Below are positions 32,080 to 46,354 of a stretch of 64,000 bases of DNA, one piece after another; the stretch's first letter is position 1, and each line of letters begins with the position of its first letter. A model generated the notes under the pieces. That model had not been told where the DNA came from and did no database searches. It saw only the letters and a program-made list of their open reading frames with translations. The translations under genes and the position numbers were made by a program. Source of the DNA: Hydractinia symbiolongicarpus (lineage: Eukaryota > Cnidaria > Hydrozoa > Anthoathecata > Hydractiniidae); NCBI RefSeq assembly GCF_029227915.1, contig NC_079876.1, positions 7,752,001 through 7,816,000 of the forward strand. The letters run 5' to 3'.

Positions 32080-35000
32080 TTTTCAAAAATGTTTTCATTT
32101 TTGATGAGACGCTGAATAAAAGAAGTTTAATCGCCGGCAAACGAAAACCTGCAATTTCCCGTAAATCCCGGACTCGGCCCGTATAGTAATAAAAGTACCC
32201 GGGATGTAAACTCATTTCCCGAACAATTTTTTAAATTATTATTTCACCACTAAAACCCATGAGACTTGTAGTTTTTAAAAATGTTTTCATTTTTGATGAG
32301 ACGCTGAATAAAAGAAGTTTAATCGCCGGCAAACGAAAACCCGCCATTTCCCGTAAACCCCGGACTCGGCCCGCATATTCAAAAGTATACAAAGAAAGTA
32401 CCCAGGGAGTCAACTCATTTCCCGAACGATTTTTTAAATTATTTTTTTACCACTAAAACGCATGAGACTTGTAGTTTTCAAAAATGTTTTCATTTTTGAT
32501 GAGACGCTGAATAAAAGAAGTTTAATCGCCGGCAAACGAAAACCTGCGATTTCCCGTAAATCCCGGACTCGGCCCGTATAGCCAAAAGTATACAAAGAAA
32601 GTACCCAGGGTGTAAACTCATTTCCCGAACGATTTTTTAAATTATTATTTCACCACTAAAGCCCATGAGACTTGTAGTTTTTAAAAATGTTTTCATTTTT
32701 GATGAAACGCTGAATAAAAGAAGTTTAAACGCCGGCAAACGAAAACCCGCGACTTCCCGTAAATCCCGGACTCGGCCCGTATAGTTAAAAGTATACAAAG
32801 AAAGTACCCAGGGAGTAAACTCATTTCCCGAACGATTTTTTAAAATATTTTTTCACCACTAAAACGCATGAGACTTGAAGTTTTCAAAAATGTTTTCATT
32901 TTTGATGAGACGCTGAATAAAAGAAGTTTAATCGCCGGCAAACGAAAACCTGCGATTTCCCGTAAATCCCGGACTTGGCCCGTATAGTAATGAAAGTACC
33001 CGGGATGTAAACTCATTTCCCGAACGATTTTTTAAATTATTATTTCACCACTAAAACCCATGAGACTTGTAGTTTTTAAAAACGTTTTGATTTTTGATGA
33101 GACGCTGAATAAAAGAAGTTTAATCGCCGGCAAACGAAAACCCGCGACTTCTCGTAAATCCCGGATTCGGCCCGTATAGTCAAAAGTATACAAAGAAAGT
33201 ACCCAGGGAGTAAACTCATTTTCCGAACGATTTTTTAAATTATATTTTCACCACTAAGACGCATGAGACTTGTAGTTTTCAAAAATGTTTTCATTTTTGA
33301 TGAAACGCTGAATGAAAGAAGTTTAATCGCCGGCAAACGAAAACCTGCGATTTCCCGTAAATCCCGGACTCTGCCCGTATAGTCAAACGTATACAAAGAA
33401 AGTACCCAGGGTGTAAACTCATTTCCCGAACGATTTTTTAAATTATTATTTCACCACTAAAACCCATGAGACTTGTAGTTTTCAAAAATGTTTTCATTTT
33501 TGATGAGACGCTGAATAAAAGAAGTTTAATCGCCGGCAAACGAAAACCCGCGACTTCCCGTAATCCCGGATTCGGCCCGTATAGTCAAAAGTATACAAAG
33601 AAAGTACCCAGGGAGTAAACTCATTTTTCGAACGATTTTTTAAATTATATTTTCACCACTAAGACGCATGAGACTTTTAGTTTTCAAAAATGTTTTCATT
33701 TTTGATGAGACGCTGAATGAAAGAAGTTTAATCGCCGACAAACGAAAACCTGCGATTTCCCGTAAATCCCGGACTCTGCCCGTATAGTCAAAAGTATACA
33801 AAGAAAGTACCCAGGGTGTAAACTCATTTCCCGAACGATTTTTTAAATTATTATTTCACCACTAAAGCCCATGAGACTTGTAGTTTTCAAAAATGTTTTC
33901 ATTTTTGATAAGACGCTGAATAAAAGAAGTTTAATCGCCGGCAAACGAAAACCCGCCATTTCCCGTAAACCCCGGACTCGGCCCGCATATTCAAAAGTAT
34001 ACAAAGAAAGTACCCAGGGAGTAAACTCATTTCCCGAACGATTTTTTAAATTATTTTTTTACCACTAAAACGCATGAGACTTGTAGTTTTCAAAAATGTT
34101 TTCATTTTTGATGAGACGCTGAATAAAAGAAGTTTAATCGCCGGCAAACGAAAACCCGCGACTTCCCGTAAATCCCGGATTCGGCCCGTATAGTCAAAAG
34201 TATACAAAGAAAGTACCCAGGGAGTAAACTCATTTTCCGAACGATTTTTTAAATTATATTTTCACCACTAAGACGCATGAGACTTGTAGTTTTCAAAAAT
34301 GTTTTCATTTTTGATGAGACGCTGAATAAAAGAAGTTTAATCGCCGGCAAACGAAAACCTGCAATTTCCCGTAAATCCCGGACTCGGCCCGTATAGTAAT
34401 AAAAGTACCCGGGATGTAAACTCATTTCCCGAACAATTTTTTAAATTATTATTTCACCACTAAAACCCATGAGACTTGTAGTTTTTAAAAATGTTTTCAT
34501 TTTTGATGAGACGCTGAATAAAAGAAGTTTAATCGCCGGCAAACGAAAACCCGCCATTTCCCGTAAACCCCGGACTCGGCCCGCATATTCAAAAGTATAC
34601 AAAGAAAGTACCCAGGGAGTAAACTCATTTCCCGAACGATTTTTTAAATTATTTTTTTACCACTAAAACGCATGAGACTTGTAGTTTTCAAAAATGTTTT
34701 CATTTTTGATGAGACGCTGAATAAAAGAAGTTTAATCGCCGGCAAACGAAAACCTGCGATTTCCCGTAAATCCCGGACTCGGCCCGTATAGCCAAAAGTA
34801 TACAAAGAAAGTACCCAGGGTGTAAACTCATTTCCCGAACGATTTTTTAAATTATTATTTCACCACTAAAGCCCATGAGACTTGTAGTTTTTAAAAATGT
34901 TTTCATTTTTGATGAAACGCTGAATAAAAGAAGTTTAAACGCCGGCAAACGAAAACCCGCGACTTCCCGTAAATCCCGGACTCGGCCCGTATAGTTAAAA

Positions 35001-36530
35001 GTATACAAAGAAAGTACCCAGGGAGTAAACTCATTTCCCGAACGATTTTTTAAAATATTTTTTCACCACTAAAACGCATGAGACTTGAAGTTTTCAAAAA
35101 TGTTTTCATTTTTGATGAGACGCTGAATAAAAGAAGTTTAATCGCCGGCAAACGAAAACCTGCGATTTCCCGTAAATCCCGGACTTGGCCCGTATAGTAA
35201 TGAAAGTACCCGGGATGTAAACTCATTTCCCGAACGATTTTTTAAATTATTATTTCACCACTAAAACCCATGAGACTTGTAGTTTTTAAAAACGTTTTGA
35301 TTTTTGATGAGACGCTGAATAAAAGAAGTTTAATCGCCGGCAAACGAAAACCCGCGACTTCTCGTAAATCCCGGATTCGGCCCGTATAGTCAAAAGTATA
35401 CAAAGAAAGTACCCAGGGAGTAAACTCATTTTCCGAACGATTTTTTAAATTATATTTTCACCACTAAGACGCATGAGACTTGTAGTTTTCAAAAATGTTT
35501 TCATTTTTGATGAAACGCTGAATGAAAGAAGTTTAATCGCCGGCAAACGAAAACCTGCGATTTCCCGTAAATCCCGGACTCTGCCCGTATAGTCAAACGT
35601 ATACAAAGAAAGTACCCAGGGTGTAAACTCATTTCCCGAACGATTTTTTAAATTATTATTTCACCACTAAAACCCATGAGACTTGTAGTTTTCAAAAATG
35701 TTTTCATTTTTGATGAGACGCTGAATAAAAGAAGTTTAATCGCCGGCAAACGAAAACCCGCGACTTCCCGTAATCCCGGATTCGGCCCGTATAGTCAAAA
35801 GTATACAAAGAAAGTACCCAGGGAGTAAACTCATTTTTCGAACGATTTTTTAAATTATATTTTCACCACTAAGACGCATGAGACTTGTAGTTTTCAAAAA
35901 TGTTTTCATTTTTGATGAGACGCTGAATGAAAGAAGTTTAATCGCCGACAAACGAAAACCTGCGATTTCCCGTAAATCCCGGACTCTGCCCGTATAGTCA
36001 AAAGTATACAGAGAAAGTACCCAGGGTGTAAACTCATTTCCCGAACGATTTTTTAAATTATTATTTCACCACTAAAGCCCATGAGACTTGTAGTTTTCAA
36101 AAATGTTTTCATTTTTGATAAGACGCTGAATAAAAGAAGTTTAATCGCCGGCAAACGAAAACCCGCCATTTCCCGTAAACCCCGGACTCGGCCCGCATAT
36201 TCAAAAGTATACAAAGAAAGTACCCAGGGAGTAAACTCATTTCCCGAACGATTTTTTAAATTATTTTTTTACCACTAAAACGCATGAGACTTGTAGTTTT
36301 CAAAAATGTTTTCATTTTTGATGAGACGCTGAATAAAAGAAGTTTAATCGCCGGCAAACGAAAACCCGCGACTTCCCGTAAATCCCGGATTCGGCCCGTA
36401 TAGTCAAAAGTATACAAAGAAAGTACCCAGGGAGTAAACTCATTTTCCGAACGATTTTTTAAATTATATTTTCACCACTAAGACGCATGAGACTTGTAGT
36501 TTTCAAAAATGTTTTCATTTTTGATGAGAC
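32080..36530 (-). repeat. Tandem higher-order repeat, offset 2210 bp (11 monomers)
   Basis: About 32080-34320 recurs at about 34290-36530. Rare shared words are TAGTAATAAAAGTACCC (32185 and 34395), GACTTGAAGTTTTC (about 32873 and 35083), AACGTTTTGATTTTTG, CTCTGCCCGTATAG, and TTTTTGATAAGACGC (about 33903 and 36113). Differences are few, for example GACTTTTAG near 33672 against GACTTGTAG near 35882. Confidence 0.88.
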
Positions 36531-37219
36531 GTTGAATGAAAGAAGTTTAATCGCCGGCAAACGAAAACCTGCGATTTCCTGTAAATCCCGGACTCTGCCC
36601 GTATAGTCAAAAGTATACAAAGAAAGTACCCAGGGTGTAAACTCATTTCCCGAACGATTTTTTAAATTATTATTTCACCACTAAAGCCCATGAGACTTGT
36701 AGTTTTCAAAAATGTTTTCATTTTTGATAAGACGCTGAATAAAAGAAGTTTAATCGCCGGCAAACGAAAACCCGCCATTTCCCGTAAACCCCGGACTCGG
36801 CCCGTATAGTTAAATGTATACAAAGAAAGTACCCGGGGAGTAAACTCTTTTGCCGAACGATTTTTTAAATTATATTTTCACCACTAAAACGCATGAGACT
36901 TGTAGTTTTCAAAAATGTTTTCATTTTTGATGAGACGCTGAATGAAAGAAGTTTAATCGCCGGCAAACGAAAACCTGCGATTTCCCGTAAATCCCGGACT
37001 CGGCCCGTATAGTAATGAAAGTACCCGGGATGTAAACTCATTTTCCGAACGATTTTTTAAATTATATTTTCACCACTAAAACGCATGAGACTTGTAGTTT
37101 TCAAAAATATTTTCATTTTTGATGAGACGCTGAATGAAAGAAGTTTAATCGCCGGCAAACGAAAACCTGCGATTTGCCGTAAATCCCGGACTCGGCCCGT
37201 ATAGTAATGAAAGTACCCG

Positions 37220-39839
37220 GGGTGTAAACTCATTTCCCGAACGATTTTTTAAGTTATTATTTCACCACTAAAACCCATGAGACTTGTAGTTTTCAAAAAT
37301 GTTTTCATTTTTGATGAGACGCTGAATAAAAGAAGTTTAATCGCCGGCAAACGAAAACCTGCGATTTCCCGTAAATCCCGGACTCGGCCCGTATAGTCAA
37401 AAGTATACAAAGAAAGTACCCAGGGTGTAAACTCATTTCCCGAACGATTTTTTAAATTATTATTTCACCACTAAAGCCCATGAGACTTGTTGTTTTTAAA
37501 AATGTTTTCATTTTTGATGAGACGCTGAATAAAAGAAGTTTAATCGCCGGCAAACGAAAACCCGCCATTTCCCGTAAGCCCCGGACTCGGCCCGCATAGT
37601 CAAAAGTATACAAAGAAAGTACCCAGGGAGTAAACTCATTTCCCGAACGATTTTTTAAATTATTTTTTCACCACTAAAACGCATGAGACTTGTAGTTTTC
37701 AAAATTGTTTTCATTTTTGATGAGACGCTGAATAAAAGAAGTTTAATCGCAGGCAAACGAAAACCTGCGATTTCCCGTAAATCCCGGACTCGGCCCGTAT
37801 AGTTAAAAGTATACAAAGAAAGTACCCAGAGTGTAAACTCATTTCCCGAACGTTTTTTTAAATTATTATTTCACCACTAAAGCCCATGAGACTTGTAGTT
37901 TTTAAAAATGTTTTCATTTTTGATGAGACGCTGAATAAAAGAAGTTTAAACGCCGGCAAAAGAAAACCCGCGACTTCCCGTAAATCCCGGACTCGGCCCG
38001 TATAGTTAAAAGTATACAAAGAAAGTACCCAGGGAGTAAACTCATTTGCCGAACGTTTTTTTAAAATATTTTTTCACCAATAAAAAGCATGAGACTTGTA
38101 GTTTTCAAAAATGTTTTCATTTTTGATGAGACGCTGAATAAAAGAAGTTTAATCGCCGGCAAACGAAAACCTGCGATTTCCCGTAAATCCCGGACTCGGC
38201 CCGTATAGTAATGAAAGTACCCGGGATGTAAACTCATTTCCCGAACGATTTTTTAAATTATTATTTCACCACTAAAACCCATGAGACTTGTAGTTTTTAA
38301 AAATGTTTTCATTTTTGATGAGACGCTGAATAAAAGAAGTTTAATCGCCGGCAAACGAAAACCCGCGACTTCTCGTAAATCCCATATTCGGCCCGTATAG
38401 TCAAAAGTATACAAAGAAAGTACCCAGGGAGTAAACTCATTTTCCGAACGATTTTTTAAATTATATTTTCACCACTAAAACGCATGAGACTTGTAGTTTT
38501 CAAAAATGTTTTCATTTTTGATGAGAAGCTGAATAAAAGAAGTTTAATCGCCTGCAAACGAAAACCTGCGATTTCCCGTAAATCCCGGACTCGGCATGCA
38601 TATTCAAAAGTATACAAAGAAAGTACCCGGGATGTAAACTCATTTCCCGAACGATTTTTTAAGTTATTATTTCACCACTAAAACCCATGAGACTTGTAGT
38701 TTTCAAAAATGTTTTCATTTTTGATGAGACGCTGAATAAAAGAAGTTTAATCGCCGGCAAACGAAAACCTGCGATTTCCCGTAAATCCCGGACTCGGCCC
38801 GTATAGTCAAAAGTATACAAAGAAATTACCCAGGGTGTAAACTCATTTCCCGAACGATTTTTTAAATTATTATTTCACCACTAAAGCCCATGAGACTTGT
38901 AGTTTTTAAAAATGTTTTCATTTTTGATGAAACGCTGAATAAAAGAAGTTTAATCGCCGGCAAACGAAAACCCGCCATTTCCCGTAAACCCCGGACTCGG
39001 CCCGCATAGTCAAAAGTATACAAAGAAAGTACCCAGGGAGTAAACTCATTTCCCGAACGATTTTTTAAATTATTTTTTCACCACTAAAACGCATGAGACT
39101 TGTAGTTTTCAAAATTGTTTTCATTTTTGATGAGACGCTGAATAAAAGAAGTTTAATCGCCGGCAAACGAAAACCTGCGATTTCCCGTGAATCCCGGACT
39201 CGGCCCGTATAGTCAAAAGTATACAAAGAAAGTACCCAGAGTGTAAATTCATTTCCCGAACGTTTTTTTAAATTATTATTTCACCACTAAAGCCCATGAG
39301 ACTTGTAGTTTTTTAAAATGGTTTCATTTTTGATGAGACGCTGAATAAAAGAACTTTAAACGCCGGCAAAAGAAAACCCGCGACTTCCCGTAAATCCCGG
39401 ACTCGGCCCGTATAGTTAAAAGTATACAAAGAAAGTACCCAGGGAGTAAACTCATTTGCCGAACGATTTTTTAAAATATTTTTTCACCACTAAAACGCAT
39501 GAGACTTGTAGTTTTCAAAAATGTTTTCATTTTTGATGAGACGCTGAATAATAGAAGTTTAATCGCCGGCAAACGAAAACCTGCGATTTCCCGTAAATCC
39601 CGGACTCGGCCCGTATAGTAATGAAAGTACCCGGGATGTAAACTCATTTCCCGAACGATTTTTTAAATTATTATTTCACCACTAAAACTCATGAGACTTG
39701 TAGTTTTTAAAAATGTTTTCATTTTTGATGAGACGCTAAATAAAAGAAGTTTAATCGCCGGCAAACGAAAACCCGCGACTTCTCGTAAATCCCGGATTCG
39801 GCCCGTATAGTCAAAAGTATACAAAGAAAGTACCCAGGG
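37220..39839 (-). repeat. Higher-order repeat, offset 1410 bp (7 monomers)
   Basis: About 37220-38429 recurs at about 38630-39839. Markers are TTCAAAATTGTTTTC (about 37699 and 39109), GAACGTTTTTTTAAATTATT, and the TAGTAATG unit at 38209 and 39618. A further copy of the same series starts about 1997 bp downstream of the second (TTCAAAATTGTTTTC at about 41107). Confidence 0.8.
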
Positions 39840-41700
39840 TGTAAACTCATTTCCCGAACGATTTTTTAAATTATTATTTCACCACTAAAGCCCATGAGAC
39901 TTGTAGTTTTCAAAAATGTTTTCATTTTTGATGAGACGCTGAATAAAAGAAGTTTAATCGCCGGCAAACGAAAACCCGCCATTTCCCGTAAACCCCGGAC
40001 TCGGCCCGCATATTCAAAAGTATACAAAGAAAGTACCCAGGGAGTAAACTCATTTGCCGAACGTTTTTTTAAAATATTTTTTCACCACTAAAAAGCATGA
40101 GACTTGTAGTTTTCAAAAATGTTTTCATTTTTAATGAGACGCTGAATAAAAGAAGTTTAATCGCCGGCAAACGAAAACCTGCGATTTCCCGTAAATCCCG
40201 GACTCGGCCCGAATAGTAATGAAAGTACCCGGGATGTAAACTCATTTCCCGAACGATTTTTTAAATTATTATTTCACCACTAAAACCCATGAGACTTGTA
40301 GTTTTTAAAAATGTTTTCATTTTTGATGAGACGCTGAATAAAAGAAGTTTAATCGCCGGCAAACGAAAACCCGCAACTTCTCGTAAATTCCGGATTCGGC
40401 CCGTATAGTCAAAAGTATACAAAGAAAGTACCCAGGGAGTAAACTCATTTTTCGAACGATTTTTTAAATTATATTTTCACCACTAAAACGCATGAGACTT
40501 GTAGTTTTCAAAAATGTTTTCATTTTTGATGAGACGCCGAATGAAAGAAGTTTAATCGCCGGCAAACGAAAACCTGCGATTTCCCGTAAATCCCGGACTC
40601 GGCCGTATAGTAATGAAAGTACCCGGAATGTAAACTCATTTCCCGAACGATTTTTTAAGTTATTATTTCACCACTAAAACCCATGAGACTTGTAGTTTTC
40701 AAAAATGTTTTCATTTTTGATGAGACGCTGAATAAAAGAAGTTTAATCGCCGGCAAACGAAAACCTGCGATTTCCCGTAAATCCCGGACTCGGCCTGTAT
40801 AGTCAAAAGTATACAAAGAAAGTACCCAGGGTGTAAACTCATTTCCCGAACGATTTTTTAAATTATTATTTCACCACTAAAGCCCATGAGACTTGTAGTT
40901 TTTAAAAATGTTTTCATTTTTGATGAGACGCTGAATAAAAGAAGTTTAATCGCCGGCAAACGAAAACCCGCAATTTCCCGTAAGAACCGGACTCGGCCCG
41001 CATAGTCAAAAGTATACAAAGAAAGTACCCAGGGAGTAAACTCCTTTCCCGAACGATTTTTTAAATTATTTTTTCACCACTAAAACGCATGAGACTTGTA
41101 GTTTTCAAAATTGTTTTCATTTTTGATGAGACGCTGAATAAAAGAAGTTTAATCGCCGGCAAACGAAAACCTGCGATTTCCCGTAAATCCCGGACTCGGC
41201 CCGTATAGTCAAAAGTATACAAAGAAAGTACCCAGAGTGTAAACTCATTTCCCGAACGTTTTTTTAAATTATTATTTCACCACTAAAGCCCATGAGACTT
41301 GTAGTTTTTAAAAATGTTTTCATTTTTGATGAGACGCTGAATAAAAGAAGTTTAAACGCCGGCAAAAGAAAACCCGCGACTTCCCGTAAATCCCGGACTC
41401 GGCCCGTAAAGTTAAAAGTATACAAAGAAAGTACCCAGGGAGTAAACTAATTTGCCGAACGTTTTTTTAAAATATTTTTTCACCACTAAAAAGCATGAGA
41501 CTTGTAGTTTTCAAAAATGTTTTCATTTTTAATGAGACGCTGAATAAAAGAAGTTTAATCGCCGGCAAACGAAAACCTGCGATTTCCCGTAAATCCCGGA
41601 CTCGGCCCGTATAGTAATGAAAGTACCCGGGATGTAAACTCATTTCCCGAACGATTTTTTAAATTATTATTTCACCACTAAAACCCATGAGACTTGTAGT
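38630..41700 (-). repeat. Higher-order repeat, offset ~1997 bp (10 monomers)
   Basis: The segment starting AACGATTTTTTAAGTTATT at about 38650 recurs at about 40647. The run CCCAGAGTGTAAA, GAACGTTTTTTTAAA and CGCCGGCAAAAGAAAACCC follows in both copies. One- to two-base length differences between monomers make the offset drift between 1996 and 1997. Confidence 0.72.
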
Positions 41701-43199
41701 TTTTAAAAATTTTTTCATTTTTGATGAGACGTTGAATAAAAGAAGTTTAATCGCCGGCAAACGAAAACCCGCGACTTCCCGTAAATCCCGGATTCGGCCC
41801 GTATAGTCAAAAGTATACAAAGAAAGTACCCAGGGAGTAAACTCATTTCCCGAACGATTTTTGAAAATATTTTTTCACCACTAAAACGCATGAGACTTGT
41901 AGTTTTCAAAAATGTTTTCATTTTTGATGAGACGCTGAATAAAAGAAGTTTAATCGCCGGCAAACGAAAACCTGCGATTTCCCGTGAATCATGGACTCGG
42001 CCGTATAGTAATGAAAGTACCCGGGATGTAAACTCATTTCCCAAACGATTTTTTAAATTATTATTTCACCACTAAAACCCATGAGACTTGTAGTTTTTAA
42101 AAATGTTTTCATTTTTGATGAGACGCTGAATAAAAGAAGTTTAATCGCCGGCAAACGAAAACCCGCGACTTCTCGTAAATCCCGGATTAGGCCCGTATAG
42201 TCAAAAGTATACAAAGAAAGTACCCAGGGAGTAAACTCATTTTCCGAACGATTTTTTAAATTATATTTTCACCACTAAAACGCATGAGACTTGTAGTTTT
42301 CAAAAATGTTTTCATTTTTGATGAGACGCTGAATGAAAGAAGTTTAATGGCCGGCAAACGAAAACCTGCGATTTCCCGTAAATCCCGGACTCTGCACGTA
42401 TAGTCAAAAGTATACAAAGAAAGTACCCAGGGTGTAAACTCATTTCCCGAACGATTTTTTAAATTATTATTTCACCACTAAAGCCCATGAGACTTGTAGT
42501 TTTCAAAAATGTTTTCATTTTTGATGAGACGCTGAATAAAAGAAGTTTAATCGCCGGCAAACGAAAACCCGCCATTTCCCGTAAACCCCGGACTCGGCCC
42601 GCATATTCAAAAGTATACAAAGAAAGTACCCAGGGAGTAAACTCGTTTCCCGAACGATTTTTTAAATTATTTTTTTACCACTAAAACGCATGAGACTTGT
42701 AGTTTTCAAAAATGTTTTCATTTTTGATGAGACGCTGAATAAAAGAAGTTTAATCGCCGGCAAACGAAAACCTGCGATTTCCCGTAAATCCCGGACTCGG
42801 CCCGTATAGCCAAAAGTATACAAAGAAAGTACCCAGGCTGTAAACTCATTTCCCGAACGATTTTTTAAATTATTATTTCACCACTAAAGCCCATGAGACT
42901 TGTAGTTTTTAAAAATGTTTTCATTTTTGATGAAACGCTGAATAAAAGAAGTTTAAACGCCGGCAAACGAAAACCCGCGACTTCCCGTAAATCCCGGACT
43001 CGGCCCGTATAGTCAAAAGTATACGAAGAAAGCAACCAGGGAGTAAACTCGTTTTCCGAACGATTTTTTAAAATATTTTTTCACCACTAAAACGCATGAG
43101 ACTTGTAGTTTTCAAAAAGGTTTTCATTTTTGATGAGACGCTGAATAAAAGAAGTTTAATCGCCGGCAAACGAAAACCTGCGATTTCCCGTAAATCCCG

Positions 43200-45250
43200 G
43201 ACTCGGCCCGTATAGTAATGAAAGTACCCGGGATGTAAACTCATTTCCCGAACGATTTTTTAAGTTATTATTTCACCACTAAAACCCATGAGACATGTAG
43301 TTTTCAAAAATGTTTTCATTTTTGATGAGACGCTGAATAAAAGAAGTTTAATCGCCGGCAAACGAAAACCTGCGATTTCCCGTAAATCCCGGACTCGGCC
43401 CGTATAGTCAAAAGTATACAAAGAAAGTACCCAGGGTGTAAACTCATTTCCCGAACGATTTTTTAAATTATTATTTCACCACTAAAGCCCATGAGACTTG
43501 AAGTTTTTAAAAATGTTTTCATTTTTGATGAGACGCGGAATAAAAGAAATTTAATCGCCGGCAAACGAAAACCCGCCATTTCCCGTAAACCACGGACTCG
43601 GCCCGCATAGTCAAAAGTATACAAAGAAAGTACCCAGGGAGTAAACTCATTTCCCGAACGATTTTTTAAATTATTTTTTCACCACTAAAACGCATGAGAC
43701 TTGTAGTTTTCAAAATTGTTTTCATTTTTGATGAGACGCAGAATAAAAGAAGTTTAATCGCCGGCAAACGAAAACCTGCGATTTCCCGTAAATCCCGGAC
43801 TCGGCCCGTATAGTCAAAAGTATACAAAGAAAGTACCCAGAGTGTAAACTCATTTCCCGAACGTTTTTTTAAATTATTATTTCACCACTAAAGCCCATGA
43901 GACTTGTAGTTTTTAAAAATGTTTTCATTTTTGATGAGACGCTGAATAAAAGAAGTTTAAACGCCGGCAAAAGAAAACCCGCGACTTCCCGTAAATCCCG
44001 GACTTGGCCCGTATAGTTATAAGTATACAAAGAAAGTACCCAGGGAGTAAACTCATTTGCCGAACGATTTTTTAAAATATTTTTTCACCACTAAAAAGCA
44101 TGAGACTTATAGTTTATAAAAATGTTTTCATTTTTGATGAGACGCTGAATAAAAGAAGTTTAACGCCGGCAAACGAAAACCTGCGATTTCCCGTAAATCC
44201 CGGACTCGGCCCGTATAGTAATGAAAGTACCCGGGATGTAAACTCATTTCCCGAACGATTTTTTAAGTTATTATTTCACCACTAAAACCCATGAGACATG
44301 TAGTTTTCAAAAATGTTTTCATTTTTGATGAGACGCTGAATAAAAGAAGTTTAATCGCCGGCAAACGAAAACCTGCGATTTCCCGTAAATCCCGGAATCG
44401 GCCCGTATAGTCAAAAGTATACAAAGAAAGTACCCAGGGTGTAAACTCATTTCCCGAACGATTTTTTAAATTATTATTTCACCACTAAAGCCCATGAGAC
44501 TTGTAGTTTTTAAAAATGTTTTCATTTTTGATGAGACGCTGAATAAAAGAAATTTAATCGCCGGCAAACGAAAACCCGCCATTTCCCGTAAACCCCGGAC
44601 TCGGCCCGCATAGTCAAAAGTATACAAAGAAAGTACCCAGGGAGTAAACTCATTTCCCGAACGATTTTTTAAATTATTTTTTCACCACTAAAACGCATGA
44701 GACTTGTAGTTTTCAAAATTGTTTTCATTTTTGAGGAGACGCAGAATAAAAGAAGTTTAATCGCCGGCAAACGAAAACCTGCGATTTACCGTAAATCCCG
44801 GACTCGGCCCGTATAGTCAAAAGTATACAAAGAAAGTACCCAGAGTGTAAACTCATTTCCCGAACGTTTTTTTAAATTATTATTTCACCACTAAAGCCCA
44901 TGAGACTTGTAGTTTTTAAAAATGTTTTCATTTTTGATGAGACGCTGAATAAAAGAAGTTTAAACGCCAGCAAAAGAAAACCCGCGACTTCCCGTAAATC
45001 CCGGACTTGGCCCGTATAGTTATAAGTACACAAAGAAAGTACCCAGGGAGTAAACTCATTTGCCGAACGATTTTTTAAAATATTTTTTCACCACTAAAAA
45101 GCATGAGACTTATAGTTTTTAAAAATGTTTTCATTTTTGATGAGACGCTGAATAAAAGAAATTTAATCGCCGGCAAACGAAAACCTGCGATTTCCCGTAA
45201 ATCCCGGACTCGGCCCGTATAGTAATGAAAGTACCCGGGATGTAAACTCA
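43200..45250 (-). repeat. Tandem higher-order repeat, offset 1003 bp (5 monomers)
   Basis: About 43200-44250 recurs from about 44203. Shared rare words are GAGACATGTAGTTTTC (about 43289 and 44292), GAGACGCAGAATAAAAG (about 43733 and 44736), and TAGTTATAAGTA. Four units of about 203 bp plus one of about 191 bp explain the offset. The second copy carries extra substitutions such as TTTTTGAGGAGACGC near 44730. Confidence 0.83.
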
Positions 45251-46354
45251 TTTCCCGAACGATTTTTTAAATTATTATTTCACCACTAAAACCCATGAGA
45301 CTTGTAGTTTTTAAAAATGTTTTCATTTTTGATGAGACGCTGAATAAAAGAAGTTTAATCGCCGGCAAACGAAAACCCGCGACTTCCCGTAAATCCCGGA
45401 TTCGGCCCGTATAGTCAAAAGTATACAAAGAAAGTACCCAGGGAGTAAACTCATTTCCCGAACGATTTTTTAAAATATTTTTTCACCACTAAAACGCATG
45501 AGACTTGTAGTTTTTAAAAATGTTTTCATTTTTGATGAGACGCTGAATAAAAGAAGTTTAATCGCCGGCAAACGAAAACCTGCGATTTCCCGTAAATCCC
45601 GGACTCGGCCTGTATAGTAATGAAAGTACCCGGGATGTAAACTCATTTCCCGAACGATTTTTTAAATTATTATTTCACCACTAAAACCCATGAGACTTGT
45701 AGTTTTTAAAAATGTTTTCATTTTTGATGAGACGCTGAATAAAAGCAGTTTAATCGCCGGCAAACGAAAACCCGCGACTTCTCGTAAATCCCGGATTAGG
45801 CCCGTATAGTCAAAAGTATACAAAGAAAGTACCCAGGGAGTAAACTCATTTTCCGAACGATTTTTTAAATTATTTTTTTACCACTAAAACGCATGAGACT
45901 TGTAGTTTTCAAAAATGTTTTCATTTTTGATGAGACGCTGAATAAAAGAAGTTTAATCGCCGGCAAACGAAAACCTGCGATTTCCCGTAAATCCCGGACT
46001 CAGCCCGTATAGCCAAAAGTATACAAAGAAAGTACCCAGGCTGTAAACTCATTTCCCGAACGATTTTTTAAATTATTATTTCACCACTAAAGCCCATGAG
46101 ACTTGTAGTTTTTAAAAATGTTTTCATTTTTGATGAGACGCTGAATAAAAGAAGTTTAATCGCCGGCAAACGAAAACCTGCGATTTCCCGTAAATCCCGG
46201 ACTCGGCCCGTATAGCCAAAAGTATACAAAGAAAGTACCCAGGCTGTAAACTCATTTCCCGAACGATTTTTTAAATTATTATTTCACCACTAAAGCCCAT
46301 GAGACTTGTAGTTTTTAAAAATGTTTTCATTTTTGATGAAACGCTGAATAAAAG